From the NCBI GenBank assembly GCA_032718475.1, contig JAUCBJ010008269.1:1-39182 (forward strand): DNA of 39,182 bases, read 5' to 3'. Positions 17,742 to 29,530 of this stretch are shown piece by piece. The stretch is from Nemertoderma westbladi (taxonomy: Eukaryota; Xenacoelomorpha; Nemertodermatida; Nemertodermatidae). Both the position numbers and the translations under genes were made by a program. Position 1 is the first letter of the stretch. Each line of letters begins with the position of its first letter. Below the pieces are notes generated by a model. The model saw only the letters and a program-made list of their open reading frames with translations, was not told the origin of the DNA and made no database searches.

Positions 17742-18080
17742 TTAGGGTTTCCCAGATTGTTGGGTTTGTTGTTCCAACAAGTGTTCCCCGATAAGTTTTT
17801 GTTTTAAAGGCTCTGCGTGTTCTTGTGCCTCAAAACGAACTATTCGACGTTTATCGACTTTATCCCAGAAGTCGTCAATTATCACCTGACGTCGAATATA
17901 TTCCCTGTTATAGTAGAACCCGTACGCAATTCCGGCGGCCAATGCCCCATATCTCCATGTTCTCAACAAAGGGCTAACATTTAATGGTTTTCCCGCCTTT
18001 GGTTTGAAGTGATTGTATTCTGGCCCGGCATCCGGGTTAGAGAAACTTGCCCTGTCGAGTTTTGTTGTCGACGACGTCAT
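17742..18080 (-). CDS. ATP5ME: mitochondrial ATP synthase subunit e-like protein
   Basis: A 112-residue intronless frame. Residues of about 33-62, LNVSPLLRTWRYGALAAGIA then YGFYYNREYI, match the family core VSPL....RY.AL..G.AYG. GIAYG supplies the GxxxG helix motif used in dimer formation of the F1Fo enzyme in the inner mitochondrial membrane. A charged, probably coiled tail follows (RFEAQEHAEPLKQKLIGEHL), as in the family. Subunit e is usually about 70 residues; here there is an extra N-terminal segment of some 34 residues (DRASFSNPDAGPEYNHFKPK) and a longer tail. The first Met at 18080 is the only start that gives the whole frame. It may be an intron-lacking copy of the parent gene. Confident of family, less so that this copy is the functional one. 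Confidence 0.7.
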   Translation of the reverse strand: MTSSTTKLDRASFSNPDAGPEYNHFKPKAGKPLNVSPLLRTWRYGALAAGIAYGFYYNREYIRRQVIIDDFWDKVDKRRIVRFEAQEHAEPLKQKLIGEHLLEQQTQQSGKP

Positions 18081-19092
18081 ATTCTAATAATATACCAGTA
18101 CGATTCACATTCAGCTATTCAAATAGTGTCACCTACAGTAACAGCAGTATGTCTGCATAAAGAGATAAAGGTTGGCGGTTGGGTGTAATTTTGAGAGTGG
18201 TCCCAGTGCATAGCCTACTACGTGTACGTACCATGAACCAGGGTACCGCGTACAGGTAAGACTATGTCTTGTGACAATTTCTGCCGCTAAACAGCTAAAT
18301 AAAATTTTAAAAGCGGTTTCACGGCATCAAATTACTTCTCACTATCACAACTCTGCAACTCAAAAATTCGAGTAAAACGTCTCGTTCACATCACGACCTA
18401 ACGGCTGACGAGGACGGCCATCCTCAGCTCAAGCATCAGCTCAAGCATCAACCCAGCAACACCGCCACCGTCAGTAACTGGTTGACCGGCAGAATACCCC
18501 TGCTGCCCTGCCTAAACACAACGCTGGAATGACTGAATGACATTGTCAGACTGACAGAGACAGCCTAACTGCCTACACTGTACACCTGAAACCAGTTGTA
18601 GTGTGTAGCGCATGTAGTTGTAGTGCAGTAGCCCAGTGAGTACAGAGTACAGTACTGGAGTAGGCCTACTGCACTAAACGATGTCCGTACCGCTACGGCG
18701 CTACCGCCAGACCGCAGCACCACACTGCCTTAAGTCCAAAGTCTGTAAGTTGTAAGTCCTGCAGTCATAGCTGCTTAGGCGTAGCCCAGGCTGGCAGGTG
18801 GTAGTGGTACCCAGGTTACCGCTACAGCGGTACCTCGTACCGGTAGGCCTACTGACAGACTGATGATATACCAGTATACCGGTATACAGATCAGATACCA
18901 GGATACAGATATAGGCCTACTGATATAGCAGGCATCAGGCAGTCAGGCTTGGCTTATAGGTACTGCTGTACTGCATGTACTGTAGCAGGCTATGACTGTA
19001 CTGCTGTAGCTATATATCAGTACAGTGGAATAAGCCTATGTATGTATGTCATATGTTATGTTACAGTGTTAGCGGGTGATGTGATACCACCA
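18081..19092. other. low-complexity, TAGGCCTA-rich flank
   Basis: It contains the presumed promoter of the subunit e gene and then sequence dense in short words such as CAGTACTG, GTACTGTAG and TAGGCCTACTG (18661, 18844, 18913). No gene is seen. Confidence 0.4.
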
Positions 19093-19891
19093 ACAAGGCC
19101 ATGCCATCGAGTTAACTGGGGGCGGTGACTGGGGGCAAGATTTTTTTTTACAACAATTTGATATTTTGATATGGGGAGCGTTTTATATATTTTCATTTGC
19201 TGCAATTTTATCAATGGACGTAATTGAAGCCTCCTCGTTAAGTAAGATACACAATTTTATGGTAGCTAGTGTTTTAGGTAGGTTTAGCTAGTAATTTCGA
19301 CACTGGTTCCGCATCCTACTTCTCTCTATAAATATGTTGTAGTAGCTAGTTCTTATTACTATTTGTATAGAAAATGTTCCAGAAGATGTTTGCTATTTAT
19401 TCATTTTAAAAAAATTAAATATTTTTTGTTCTAGAACATTTTTTAGAAAAAATTATTGATTCTATTTGAAACGCATGGAATCGTTTTAAAACGTGTTTAA
19501 AATCAATAAAAAAAATTCAAAATTTTTTATTCAAAAATTTTTTTCACAATTTTTTTTTCACAATTTTTTTTATTGATTTTAAACACGTTTTAAACGATTC
19601 CATGCGTTTTAAATATAATCCAGATTTTTTTTTTAAAAATGAATAGCTAACATCTTCTGGAACATTTTCTGTACAAATAGTATTCTGAACTAGCTACTAC
19701 AAAATATTTATAGAGGGAAGTACAGTAGGATGTCGGAACCAGTGTCGAAACTACTAGCTAAACCTACCTAAAAAACTAGCTACTGTACAGTACCATAAAA
19801 TGTTGTATCTTACTTAACGAGGAGGCTTCAATCACCTCCATTGACCGCCGAATCATCACCGCCCCCAGTTAACTCGATGGCATGGCCTTGT
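19093..19891. mobile_element. 800-bp foldback element
   Basis: The left end ACAAGGCCATGCCATCGAGT and the right end ACTCGATGGCATGGCCTTGT are exact inverted repeats. Inverted similarity continues inward for some 350 bases per arm, through GCCTCCTCGTTAAGTAAGAT, GTAGCTAGT, ACACTGGTTCCG and CCAGAAGATGTT, to an A/T-rich loop at about 19510-19560. No ORF. It is a foldback or MITE-like element. Confidence 0.8.
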
Positions 19892-21462
19892 ACTGTATAT
19901 AGTACGCCTTGCTACGAAGCCCTTAAAAAAACCATCCGGTAACACAGTGCCAGTGACAGTGACAGAACTGATGACAACCAGCCGTTATATTGTTAAATTG
20001 AAAAACACTGTGGGGCAAGCCACGAAAGTTAGCGAGCTTAGAATACGGGTACCAATCTCAACCTCGCGTCTGCGGTCTGTCAGTCTGCCTGTCGGTTGGT
20101 CGGTCGATCCATCCAATCTTTGAATGCTACTGTAATATAGTACCCTAACTCAGCGAATCTTTGTGATGAAGTTATACCAAACGTGGTACCCAAGTAGTAT
20201 GTCAACAGTTTAGAAAGCTTTCAGAATTTTGGCGTCGTGCATTTACATGGTCCGCCTCTAGGGGGCGCTAAATAGCACTTCGTTTAGGCTTAATAACTTT
20301 TGAACTACTTTATAGATTTTGAGTGACCCATGGATAGTTCTTAATTATTAGGTATTTGGTAGACATGAAATTTAATATAGTATGTGACAATGACAAACGG
20401 TCAGAGACAGACCTACAACATCAGCATCGACGGCTAGTGGGCGTTAACAATTTTACCGTAACACTTTTACCGCTAGTAGTTAAGTTTTTGATTTATTAAT
20501 ATTACATAAACTTGCATAGTTGTAGATGAGTCACTTTAATCTCCAATTCACAATACAATATGTGTCAGTCAGTCAGTGTCCAAAGAAAGGGCCCTAAAGT
20601 CTATCTCACAATTAGTGAGATGTTGGTTAAAATAATCAATTTTCTTTTTATTATCTTGTTATGTCGGAAATTGTATGGAGATTTAAAGTATACAATCGGC
20701 TTCGTCATATCTTTTTCGTTTTGACGAAAAGTTTTTAGCGAAAAGTAGTAAAAAAAAAACACAAAAATTTCAATTTTCAGAATTCCGAAATATACACTTA
20801 TAAGCTCTGATTCACAATCTACATAGATTTTGTGGGGTGCCGAATGCAAAGATAATATTTATGAGGTGCCTAAATGGATGGTTACTACTTTTCGTTGGGT
20901 GCTAAAATTGGGTGCCCCACACTTATGAAAAATTTTAATTTTCAAGATTATGAAATAATACTTTCTATGGCCTGATTCATAATCTTATATAGGTATTCTC
21001 GCGTGCTGAATGCAATTGTAATATTTATTAAACGACTGGATGGACGGTTATACTATTTTTCGATGTGTGCAAAATTTGAAATTTTGGTTTTGGCACCAAC
21101 TTTTTGCACCCAGTGAAAAGTAGTAGTTCCATTGGCCTGTTTGCTGTTTGAATTCCTTACCACAGAAAATCTATAAAAAAGATATTAATACTTTTCATTC
21201 AAATTTCCATAAATCGAAAATTTGACATTTTTGTGCTGGCACCACCTTTTTGCACCCAGTGTAAAGTAGTGTTTCGATCCATTGGCGTGTTTGTGTTTTG
21301 TGTTTGTGTTTTAGTAGGGTAGATTTGAAACCTTGTTAATTAAAAATTCAATATTTATTCTTCGATAAACCTTAGTACCTATTAACCGGTTGTTTCAAAA
21401 TAAAGATAATTTAAATTTTAATATTTCTGAAAGTAAGAATTATATAATTTCGTGTATAAGCA
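19892..21462. other. gene-free, with diverged internal repeats
   Basis: From about 20745 to 21270 related blocks recur about every 180-240 bases: GATTCACAATCT/GATTCATAATCT, GTGCC/GTGCTGAATGCAA, TGGATGGTTA/TGGACGGTTA and TTTTTGCACCCAGTG (twice). They look like an old tandem array. I see no coding frame. Confidence 0.45.
20255..20268 (+). promoter_or_regulatory. CTCF-like core motif
   Basis: CCTCTAGGGGGCGC fits the bilaterian CTCF core CCASYAGRKGGCRS at 13 of 14 positions. It is a single motif match with no functional evidence, and it may belong to a repeat. Confidence 0.3.
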
Positions 21463-21837
21463 AGATTGAACACATCTCCAATCAGACTCTATACCATTGG
21501 AGGTGTTTCATTAGTCTCCCCTAGCTGACACTTAAACGGTGCCGCCTCCGCTTTGCAGGACATTGCTTTCGCCGTGACGACCAGCCAGTGCATAATCTTG
21601 TACTCTTGCGGCCTCATAGAGTGAATAAGCATGGTGGACAGCCCATGACTTTCTTGAGACGCATCTTAAAGGACACTGGCCTTGAAGATGCGGATGATCT
21701 TGCAAATGTCATTGGTGAGAGAGAGTTGTGGCGGCGCAATTTTGTCGACAAGCCGGCACAGCATTCGTAATATATATGGAGAATATATATAATGAAACTC
21801 TAATAAAGCATGCCGATAGTACTGTAGTAGTAGTGAG
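21463..21837 (+). mobile_element. LINE family B 3' fragment
   Basis: It matches family B from HISNQT to FVDKPAQHS (21588-21770 reads VHNLVL, GGQPMTFLRRILKDTGLEDA), then a different AT-rich 3' UTR and GCATGCCGATAGTACTGTAG (TAG)n. It has deletions near 21500-21540, so the frame is broken. Confidence 0.75.
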
Positions 21838-22592
21838 AAATTCGACTCATGGTGCCAGATATCAGCTTCTTGTTCCTCAGGGAAATGATAGAAATCCAAA
21901 TGGATACTGCATCTATTATTCCTTCAGTAGATTAGTCTTAACGTCACTTAACTAAGTTGTCAATAGTAGGCCTACTTGAGAGCCTTCGGGTTGCGTTGTC
22001 AATTGTTGAAAGGTTTGAGGATTCGCAGAAACGGGAGCATCGTAGATGATATACGAGTTACGGAATGGAAAAATAATTTTTGAGAAGAAACACGGTGCCA
22101 TTGACATCAGTTGCATAATAACGTTCTGTTGATTCCCGTAGTTTCTAGTTAACCCCCCAGCCTGTTCCCCTCCCCCCACAGGAACCAAAGTAGCTTCATT
22201 TTCCTCGAAGCACTTTGTTCATGTGGTGATTGCTTTAAATTGAAGGCGCGCCTGAGTGTCACATTTCAGGCTTGAAGGAAAGTACATGTACTACCACCTT
22301 GGCGGGGTTTTTTAATACGTCACAGACTGTGTGTGTAGTCCCTGGCCTACAGTAACGGCTGAAGGAAACTTTACTTTAATTGTATTTTACTTTGACAGCC
22401 ACCCAGACCTTCAGAGGTCTTGTGTAATTACACTTGCACATGAATATAGAATAATATTATTCGGTGTTTTAAATATACTGTAGGCCTATCAATTCCCCTG
22501 TATGTAGTTCCGCGATTAGGTAACTAACTATCCTACTTCCCAAACCGTTTCTGGACTCCCATGGTGATTTCAAGTTTGTACATTTGATAGGC
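21838..22592. other. no gene seen; one strong acceptor-like site
   Basis: CCCCTCCCCCCACAG at about 22166-22182 is a textbook pyrimidine tract plus AG. No recognisable coding exon follows. Confidence 0.35.
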
Positions 22593-22794
22593 GGCGACGG
22601 TGGGCTGTTTGCGGGATGGAACGCGTGTATTCCCAGACTCGCCGGCGACGGTGGGCTGTTTGCGGAATGGAACGCGTGTATTCTCGACTCGCCGGCGACG
22701 GTGGGCTGTTTGCGGGATGGAACGCGTGTATTCTCGGACTCGCCGGCGACGGGGGGCTGTTTGCGGGATGGAACGCGTGTATTCTCGACTCGCC
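22593..22794. repeat. GC-rich minisatellite, four units of 51/50/51/50 bp
   Basis: Units start GGCGACGGTGGGCTGTTTGC and end GACTCGCC. Lengths alternate because a G is present or absent just before GACTCGCC. Frames are open on both strands through composition, not coding. Confidence 0.9.
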
Positions 22795-25700
22795 CATGAT
22801 GGGTCGTACCCAAACATCATTAAGATTATATCTGTCCTCGGATGTTAAGATAGGGATTGACAGGTCGATTAGTATTCCTCTCCGATGGCCATCTCAGCAC
22901 TGTTGAGGTTTGATTGACATGTGGTTTGAATTATTGTGCAAACTGTTATCTATGGAAATGATGCATATAGCCAGCGTCAATGCGGCAGGGGAGAATTTAC
23001 TGCATAAAATTAAAGCACAACAAACGCATCGAAGCATAATGAAGTATACTGATGTGCGAACCGCATATATTATTCCCTTCGTTTGTTACACAGCATGGCT
23101 ACCTGGTTACACGAATATGTCAATAATCAATGTTGCAGTGGAGGTGGAACTTTTCCTTTTTCGACTTAGAAATTGCAGAAGTATATATAACCTACTGACT
23201 AAAATATTGTGTATTGAGATTGCTTACTCGTACTGAATGCAGGTGACCCTGTCTCCTGAATAAATCACTGTTACGCAACTGTAATTGCATATATATGAGC
23301 CCTAGAATTATTTAAAATCAATTTAGTCCGTAGGCTTAGCGCTATGCTATAAGTAAGCATTTCGGTTAATTTATAAATTCCCCGGTATTAAGAAGCACCT
23401 GGTACTTTTGATTTCTTCGAGATTAACTCATATTGAAACAGCAATACTGTCTCAGCTTACTTAAGAAGGTAAATAATTATATTACCGTAAATCTCTGAAC
23501 TAGACTCAAGGGAATAAATAACTATTTGGGTTAAATGCACAAAAGGGCAGTATGTCGTTATTGTACGAAGGTAGGAACTCTTACAATCTTTCTTGCTTAT
23601 CTCAAGAACGTACAGTACCACGTACCAACGCAGTTGCACAACATTTTGCAACAAGAAAAATAATTGGATTACAAACTTGTATGGTTCTGTTATTATAATA
23701 TCTATGTATGTTCTACTTGTAAATATAAAATATGTAGCTGGCTTAATACAGTACGAGTCACCATTTAAGAAGCTGTACGTCGTATTTTTTATTGTTGTCA
23801 ACAACAACAATATCAGGATAACAATCAATTACATTTCTGCTGCAGCGGTTAGGGATAGAATGTCAACATTGTTGTTATTTATTTATTTTTTTATTAAAAT
23901 CCGGATTCCACTACCGGCGATTTAATTTGATTTCGATGTTTATTTAAATATAAAATTAATAATAAAATTCAATATTTTATGGCATATCGACAACAAGGAA
24001 GATACTTAAAATAAAGTGTGTCATTCAGTTCAAGTATTCTAGATATTTTCTAGCTATTGCTATACTTGTTTTTTGAAGGAGCGACTCACAGTAAGCAAAG
24101 ATGAAGTTATCCTTTAATTATAGATTTGTCCAGGCTGATTTATCGGCTGCTTTGATGCAGTGTTAAAAGTGTTAAAAAACAGTGTTAAAAGGTTCTAGGT
24201 GATGTATTTGTTTCAGCTTCACTTCGTATGAATTTTTATGTATATTTTGGCTGAATATTTCAATTAATATTATTATATTTTCCGATAATACAACTTGAGA
24301 CGTGAGACAATACGTGATACAATATAGAATAATACAAATTGACAAAAGTTATACACTCAATGTTAATGAAAAATATACCAATTATACCGGTGAACCATGT
24401 GCGAATAGCTCACAAAAAGCTAGTTAGTGAACACGGCCCGTTGGTAATGTCTAATTTCATCTTCTGGTATGGTTACACCCAACCCCCACCCCACCCCCTC
24501 GCCTTTCTTTATCTAAATTGAATTACGTCGTCTTCATTAACAACTGTTGTTTAGCATACTACATATATATTATACTCTCTCTAATCTTTGACTATGTGCC
24601 AACATTTCACTGATTTTGTCTACTTTTGACCAATTTGTCTAATATTTGACCCAGTGGAAGATTTGCTCGTGATTTAAAATATTTATTTTGAAGACGCGGA
24701 AACGTTGCCTTTATTTTTGGAAGCTATTCTCTACTGTTCACTATTTTATCATGTAGATTATGTTGTTTTTATCTTATTTTGTGGAACAACAAATTAGTGT
24801 CTAAACACTGACACTGAAGAACATACTGTATGTGGAATTACTATCCAACGGGTTCGTCCATACGACGGCTCGGATATATGATGGTTTGGATCTCGAAGGA
24901 AGTCTTGGCACTGCGGATGTGTTTCAATGTAGCTTTTAGAATTTATTCCATCCATTTGTATAACACTTGGGATGGGACTGGAATCTTTGAACCTATCTTT
25001 ACCACAATTAAATGTATGTATTTTAATCATAGTCATGGTGGTTTACTTCAAAGATTGTCAAGAAAGAGATCTACTTTTTGTAAGAAAGCAGACACTACAG
25101 AACCATGGAAACACCAATCACTGGCGTCCTGCCAAATCAGACCAGGCTAGTGTGTTGTGATTCTTAGATGCAATCACAGTTGTAATGAAGTTTTGCAGGA
25201 CATTGTTTTCGCAAGTAAGTAGCGGTGAGACATGTACTGTAGTTGTAAAGTAAATATATTTATTTAGCTTTAGAATTACCTATTGACCGCTTTCTGAATA
25301 TATAATGTACATTATATCAGTATATATCACTGCGTCTTAGTAATGGTAACCAATTTCTAAGTCAACGCATTGCTACGTTTAATTGCACTATTGTGCTTCT
25401 CTATTATAACGGTCATATCGATGGGTTAAGCTCGGTAATCCCGTTCTATTATTATCCGACTAGCTAGCTGCAACAGCCTCCGGCAGCCTACAGTACGTCC
25501 CTAAACTCGTCCGGCATCCACAATAATCATTTATAAATCCCAATTCCGGAGAATATTCAATTATTTCGGCTCCTGGTAGGGGAAGGGACGCGCAACGGTA
25601 GAGATTTCATGAGGGACCGTCGACCGCTTAGCTTCAGGACAACGCGACGAACCTAATGCAATAATAGGGCACACTCTACGGAAACCTTCTATTACACTAT

Positions 25701-26779
25701 AATTAGCTTATACACGGACTCGTATTAGATTTGGATTTGTATCAGGGCGACTACCATGGGTAATACGTTAATACCAATCTCTTACGTGATGTTACTGTTT
25801 AAGTATCAGCGTCCTAAGTTAAGCAAAACGTTGCGTTGCTAGTGAAAATATTTAGATTTAGGTTTGAAATGCATTGGTATTATTATTTGGTTATAATATG
25901 GAGTGAGGCTTCATTGTTGTTTAAAAGAGTAAAAAGCTCCAATGGTGATATCAAAAGTACTCCTAGTTACCGGTTTGCTTTTTTTCAATAAAAGTAACAG
26001 AAGTCGTGAATCTCGTCATGAAAATAAATAGTTTCGCTTCTACAGTTTTATTTCACAAGTAATGAAGAAAACACAAGTGAAATATTAAACGAACGGATGA
26101 ATGATCATATGACATAGAAACGATATATTGTAAATTTAGTGGGTATCTCAAATGTTCAGCTATGTCAACATGGCAAACAGTTGAAACTGGTTGAAAATAG
26201 TTTTGAAAAGGGCAGTTCGACTCAGTTACAGAGCGATTGTTTTATTTGAATTAATTTGTTTTTTCCTGTGCCTTGTATGTTATTGTTATGTATTTGTAGT
26301 ATAATAATGTCGTGACCGCATTACAAAACCATTGCTGCTGACCTTTGAACTCTAGGTTCATATCTGGACTTTCTTTATTGTTGATTGTTGAGTTTGCCAA
26401 CAGCAGTACAATCAATCCATACAGTATTGCTAATAATAATTGCTACCTACTCTACTCCCTTGGTAACAATACACCCACACAATATTGCTTCATTCGGATT
26501 CGCAGATGTCCGGAGAATTAACTGTTGCATATTACTGCGCCAATAATAGAGAATAGTTTATGGGGAATTTATAATAGAAACCATTTGTAAGTGTGCAACT
26601 TAGCAAGTATCAACGCGGTTGGCAGTTATAGCTCTTTTATAGATGGTTAATAGTTTCTTTCGGAAACGAAACGGCAAATAAGATTAGCTAAGTGTTGCTT
26701 GCCACAACCAAAGTAGGTTAATTGGTTTCGAGCGGTAAAATCTTCGAGGTAGAATTAATCTAACCACCTGCAGTGAATC
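22795..26779. other. long stretch without recognisable gene
   Basis: Only short unremarkable frames are present (for example 22910-23236, 23593-23925, 24830-25150) and none resembles a family I know. A 22-base match to LINE family B (TTTTGCAGGACATTG..TTCG, about 25190) is too short to call. Confidence 0.4.
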
Positions 26780-26970
26780 ACTGGATTCGCTCCACCGTAT
26801 CCCGTCCCGCTCTCACGTTGTTTGTCCTTCCCGCCCTTCGCTCTCGTCCGACTCACAATGATTATTTTTCATGCACGCTGTGCGACTTTGCGGGAAATCT
26901 TCCGTCAGTCTCCAACTGAGAGGAAAATTATTTCTAGTTTCTCAATATGTGACGAGTGCCTCGTCTGACA
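26780..26970 (+). promoter_or_regulatory. possible promoter and first noncoding exon of the protocadherin gene
   Basis: It is a locally GC-richer, pyrimidine-rich patch (CCCGTCCCGCTCTCACG, TCCTTCCCGCCCTTCG) followed by GTCTGACA and a consensus donor GTAAGT at 26971. The next strong acceptor in the same direction that leads into a known gene is at 32800. Linking the two is inference. Confidence 0.25.
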
Positions 26971-26976
26971 GTAAGT

Positions 26977-28574
26977 TTCCGGATTTTCTTGTAACTGCAC
27001 AAAAAATTGTACACTAAATGGGCGAGATTCGTTTGTGATGGGCGTTCTAGAATACGGCGCGGAAAGTCTTTGATAAACCGTCTTTCAGTCAATTAAACAA
27101 CGCCAAATGATCACTAATTAATTAAACAAGCAAAGAAAAGCAAACAGTCGGACGAGGCCGGAGGCGACCCGAAGGCGACCCGAGGGCTCCTCTTTCGATA
27201 GCTGCTACCCGAAGTTAGGGGTGGGCGCTACTCCTATCCCAAGATTTGCTCCCAGTAATTTAACTACTGTAGTCCTCATTTTATCGATTAATTAAAAAAA
27301 CATTAAATTGATTTAACTTATTAAATTAATTAAACAACGCCATTTTATCAACCATCCATTCCACTCTAACGTCCCTAAGTTCGACTACCAACAACCACAA
27401 CCACCAATTTCATTAGCTTCACAATTAACAACTGTAATTGATCAACCATAATTAATTGATAATTCTGCAATTGGTAAACGTTGAGGCATATTAGGCTACG
27501 TGAGATATGTGAGTCACATACATTTCAAAGTAGTACTGGTACTACTTTATGTCTGCATGTTCTTATTATTATGAATAAATTTGTTTGAAGGTAATTAATA
27601 GTGCATCAAGTGTACTGCGTTGCTACTGTATATGGGAATGCTCATAATGTATTCCATGCACTCATTTCGCACTACTTTACTACACTGTACTTTGTTCATT
27701 TCACATAAGCTCCAACTCCTTTATGGGTAAGTCAACAAACATCATAGTGTTTAGGGCCGTCAGCTCTTTCTCTTACACTTCACTTGATAGCAAACGAGTT
27801 TTGTTCAAAGTTGGTCTCCCAGACTACTTGCGGGCGGTAATACAAATTCGTATTGCTATCTTGGCTCAACGCTCAGCTTCCTCGTTAAACTTGTAACTGG
27901 CCACAATGGAATTCAATCTCGGATCCCGCAAAGGAGCCCTGATCAAGCAATGCTGTCCTCCTATTGGTCAATCTTTTCGCAGGCAAACTGAGCCAGAATT
28001 TTAACTGTAGATGAGTTGTGTTTATGCTCTACACTTGTTTGATTCGCATTTCTAGAGTTTAGCGTCTCCACTTACCTACCTGCATGTATTTTGTCGAATA
28101 TTGTTTAATTTTTCGTAAATATTTAGCATTGTTTTTAAATGATACTTAATTATTGTCGTTATTTGTCTATTTTTACGCATATTTATATGTATATATATTA
28201 TAATATTGTTACGGATATAAACAATAAACATGAACGGTAAGTAAAACATACTATTTTCACAATATTTTTATTAATGTTACTCATTTTGAGAATTCCTGAA
28301 AAATTGGGAGATTTTTTCACGATTTAATAATGGCAGTTGGCGGAATATTTAGGATGTGATGTACTAAACGGCACGTGTGGCAATGTATGGATTCTAATTT
28401 AAAAAATAACATGGCAAAATATATGGATTATATGAACGCATATGAGAAAGTGTATGAGAAGGGGTCTTAATAGGTTTGTTTTAACTCAAACTACCAAATT
28501 GGCCCTAGGTTCTTAAGATCTGGAGTTGGAATTTAAATGCCAACTGCCGTTATATTAGCCCCTGATTTTATTAT
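26977..28574. other. no gene seen
   Basis: Around 27150-27260 a segment (GGCGACCCGA, GGGCTCCTCTTTC, TTGCTCCCAGTAATTTAA) resembles the flanks of the LINE at 13.3 kb, so a dispersed repeat lies here. The rest is AT-rich and unremarkable. Confidence 0.35.
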
Positions 28575-28580
28575 TATAGA

Positions 28581-28677
28581 ACAAGGTGTTGGCAAGCTAC
28601 AACAGTACAGTATATAATACAGTATATGTAGTCCTATAATCACAAACACCTGATAACACGGCTTCCCAACACCTTGT
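28581..28677. mobile_element. 97-bp foldback element
   Basis: ACAAGGTGTTGGCAAGCT and GGCTTCCCAACACCTTGT are inverted ends. Its right half resembles 3066-3106 in the hammerhead-bearing insert. Confidence 0.6.
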
Positions 28678-28774
28678 AACTAACTATATTTTGACTGAGA
28701 CTTAAATAACTTACATAATATTAACGATACTAATGTGATTAAATGCAGTTTGTATTGAAATTAAAATAACTAAT

Positions 28775-28912
28775 TATATAACGTTGATAAATGTAGCACT
28801 TTATATGAAAACTGTTCGCGAGTCGGTTTACTCGCCAGAGCGCAGCGAGTCAAGTGAAGTAGACGACGACGAGTACTGTTTGCTTATAAAATACTTTTAT
28901 CAACGTGATATA
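28775..28912. mobile_element. 138-bp foldback element
   Basis: TATATAACGTTGATA and TATCAACGTGATATA are inverted ends with one mismatch. Inside lies ACTCGCCAGAGCGCAGCGAGT. No ORF. Confidence 0.55.
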
Positions 28913-29530
28913 TGTAATATTTTCCAAAATTGAAACATTTCTTTCCGTCTTTCCGATGAGGCATTGCTTAATATAATATAAATTAAATATAAACCGGTAT
29001 CGTACAGTGTTTATCACCAATATTGCTGTTTGATTGCTACAGGTAAAACAGCAAGTAGGCCAGGCCTATAGGAATGTAAGACTAACATTTGACAATAGCT
29101 GCTGTACCCAGTAGTGTACCGATACCTTGGTTCACTTATATAATAGTATGAGAGTAAAAAAAGTGTGTCCAGACATAAAAGTTAATCTTTTTTTGTCACT
29201 GTTGAATCGGACAGAGGAAAGAAATCTTTCAATTCTTGTATGCCTAACAGTACTGTGAGGATTTATAAATATTTTTATTTGACATACTTTATTTGTTTAT
29301 TCTTTAATATCGATTAAATTAAGTTCGAAATTCCGTTAATTTTATATAATTATTCATAAATTATACGTCTTACTTAATACAATGGTATATAATGTAAAAC
29401 AAATTCAAATAATGTAAAACAGAGAGTGATGTACTAAGGGTAGCGTGCTAAAATATGAGTGGGGCAGTCAACGCTGGAAGTATTAGAACAAAAAGGGTGC
29501 ATTTTTGCATTAAAAAATGTGTTTATTTAG

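Noticed and set aside
22469-22906. Several frames of 70-114 residues with repeats such as REYTRSIPQTA
   Set aside because: They arise from the GC-rich 50/51-bp minisatellite on both strands.
25180-25215. 22-base match to LINE family B followed by GTAAGT
   Set aside because: Too short to support a fragment or an exon.
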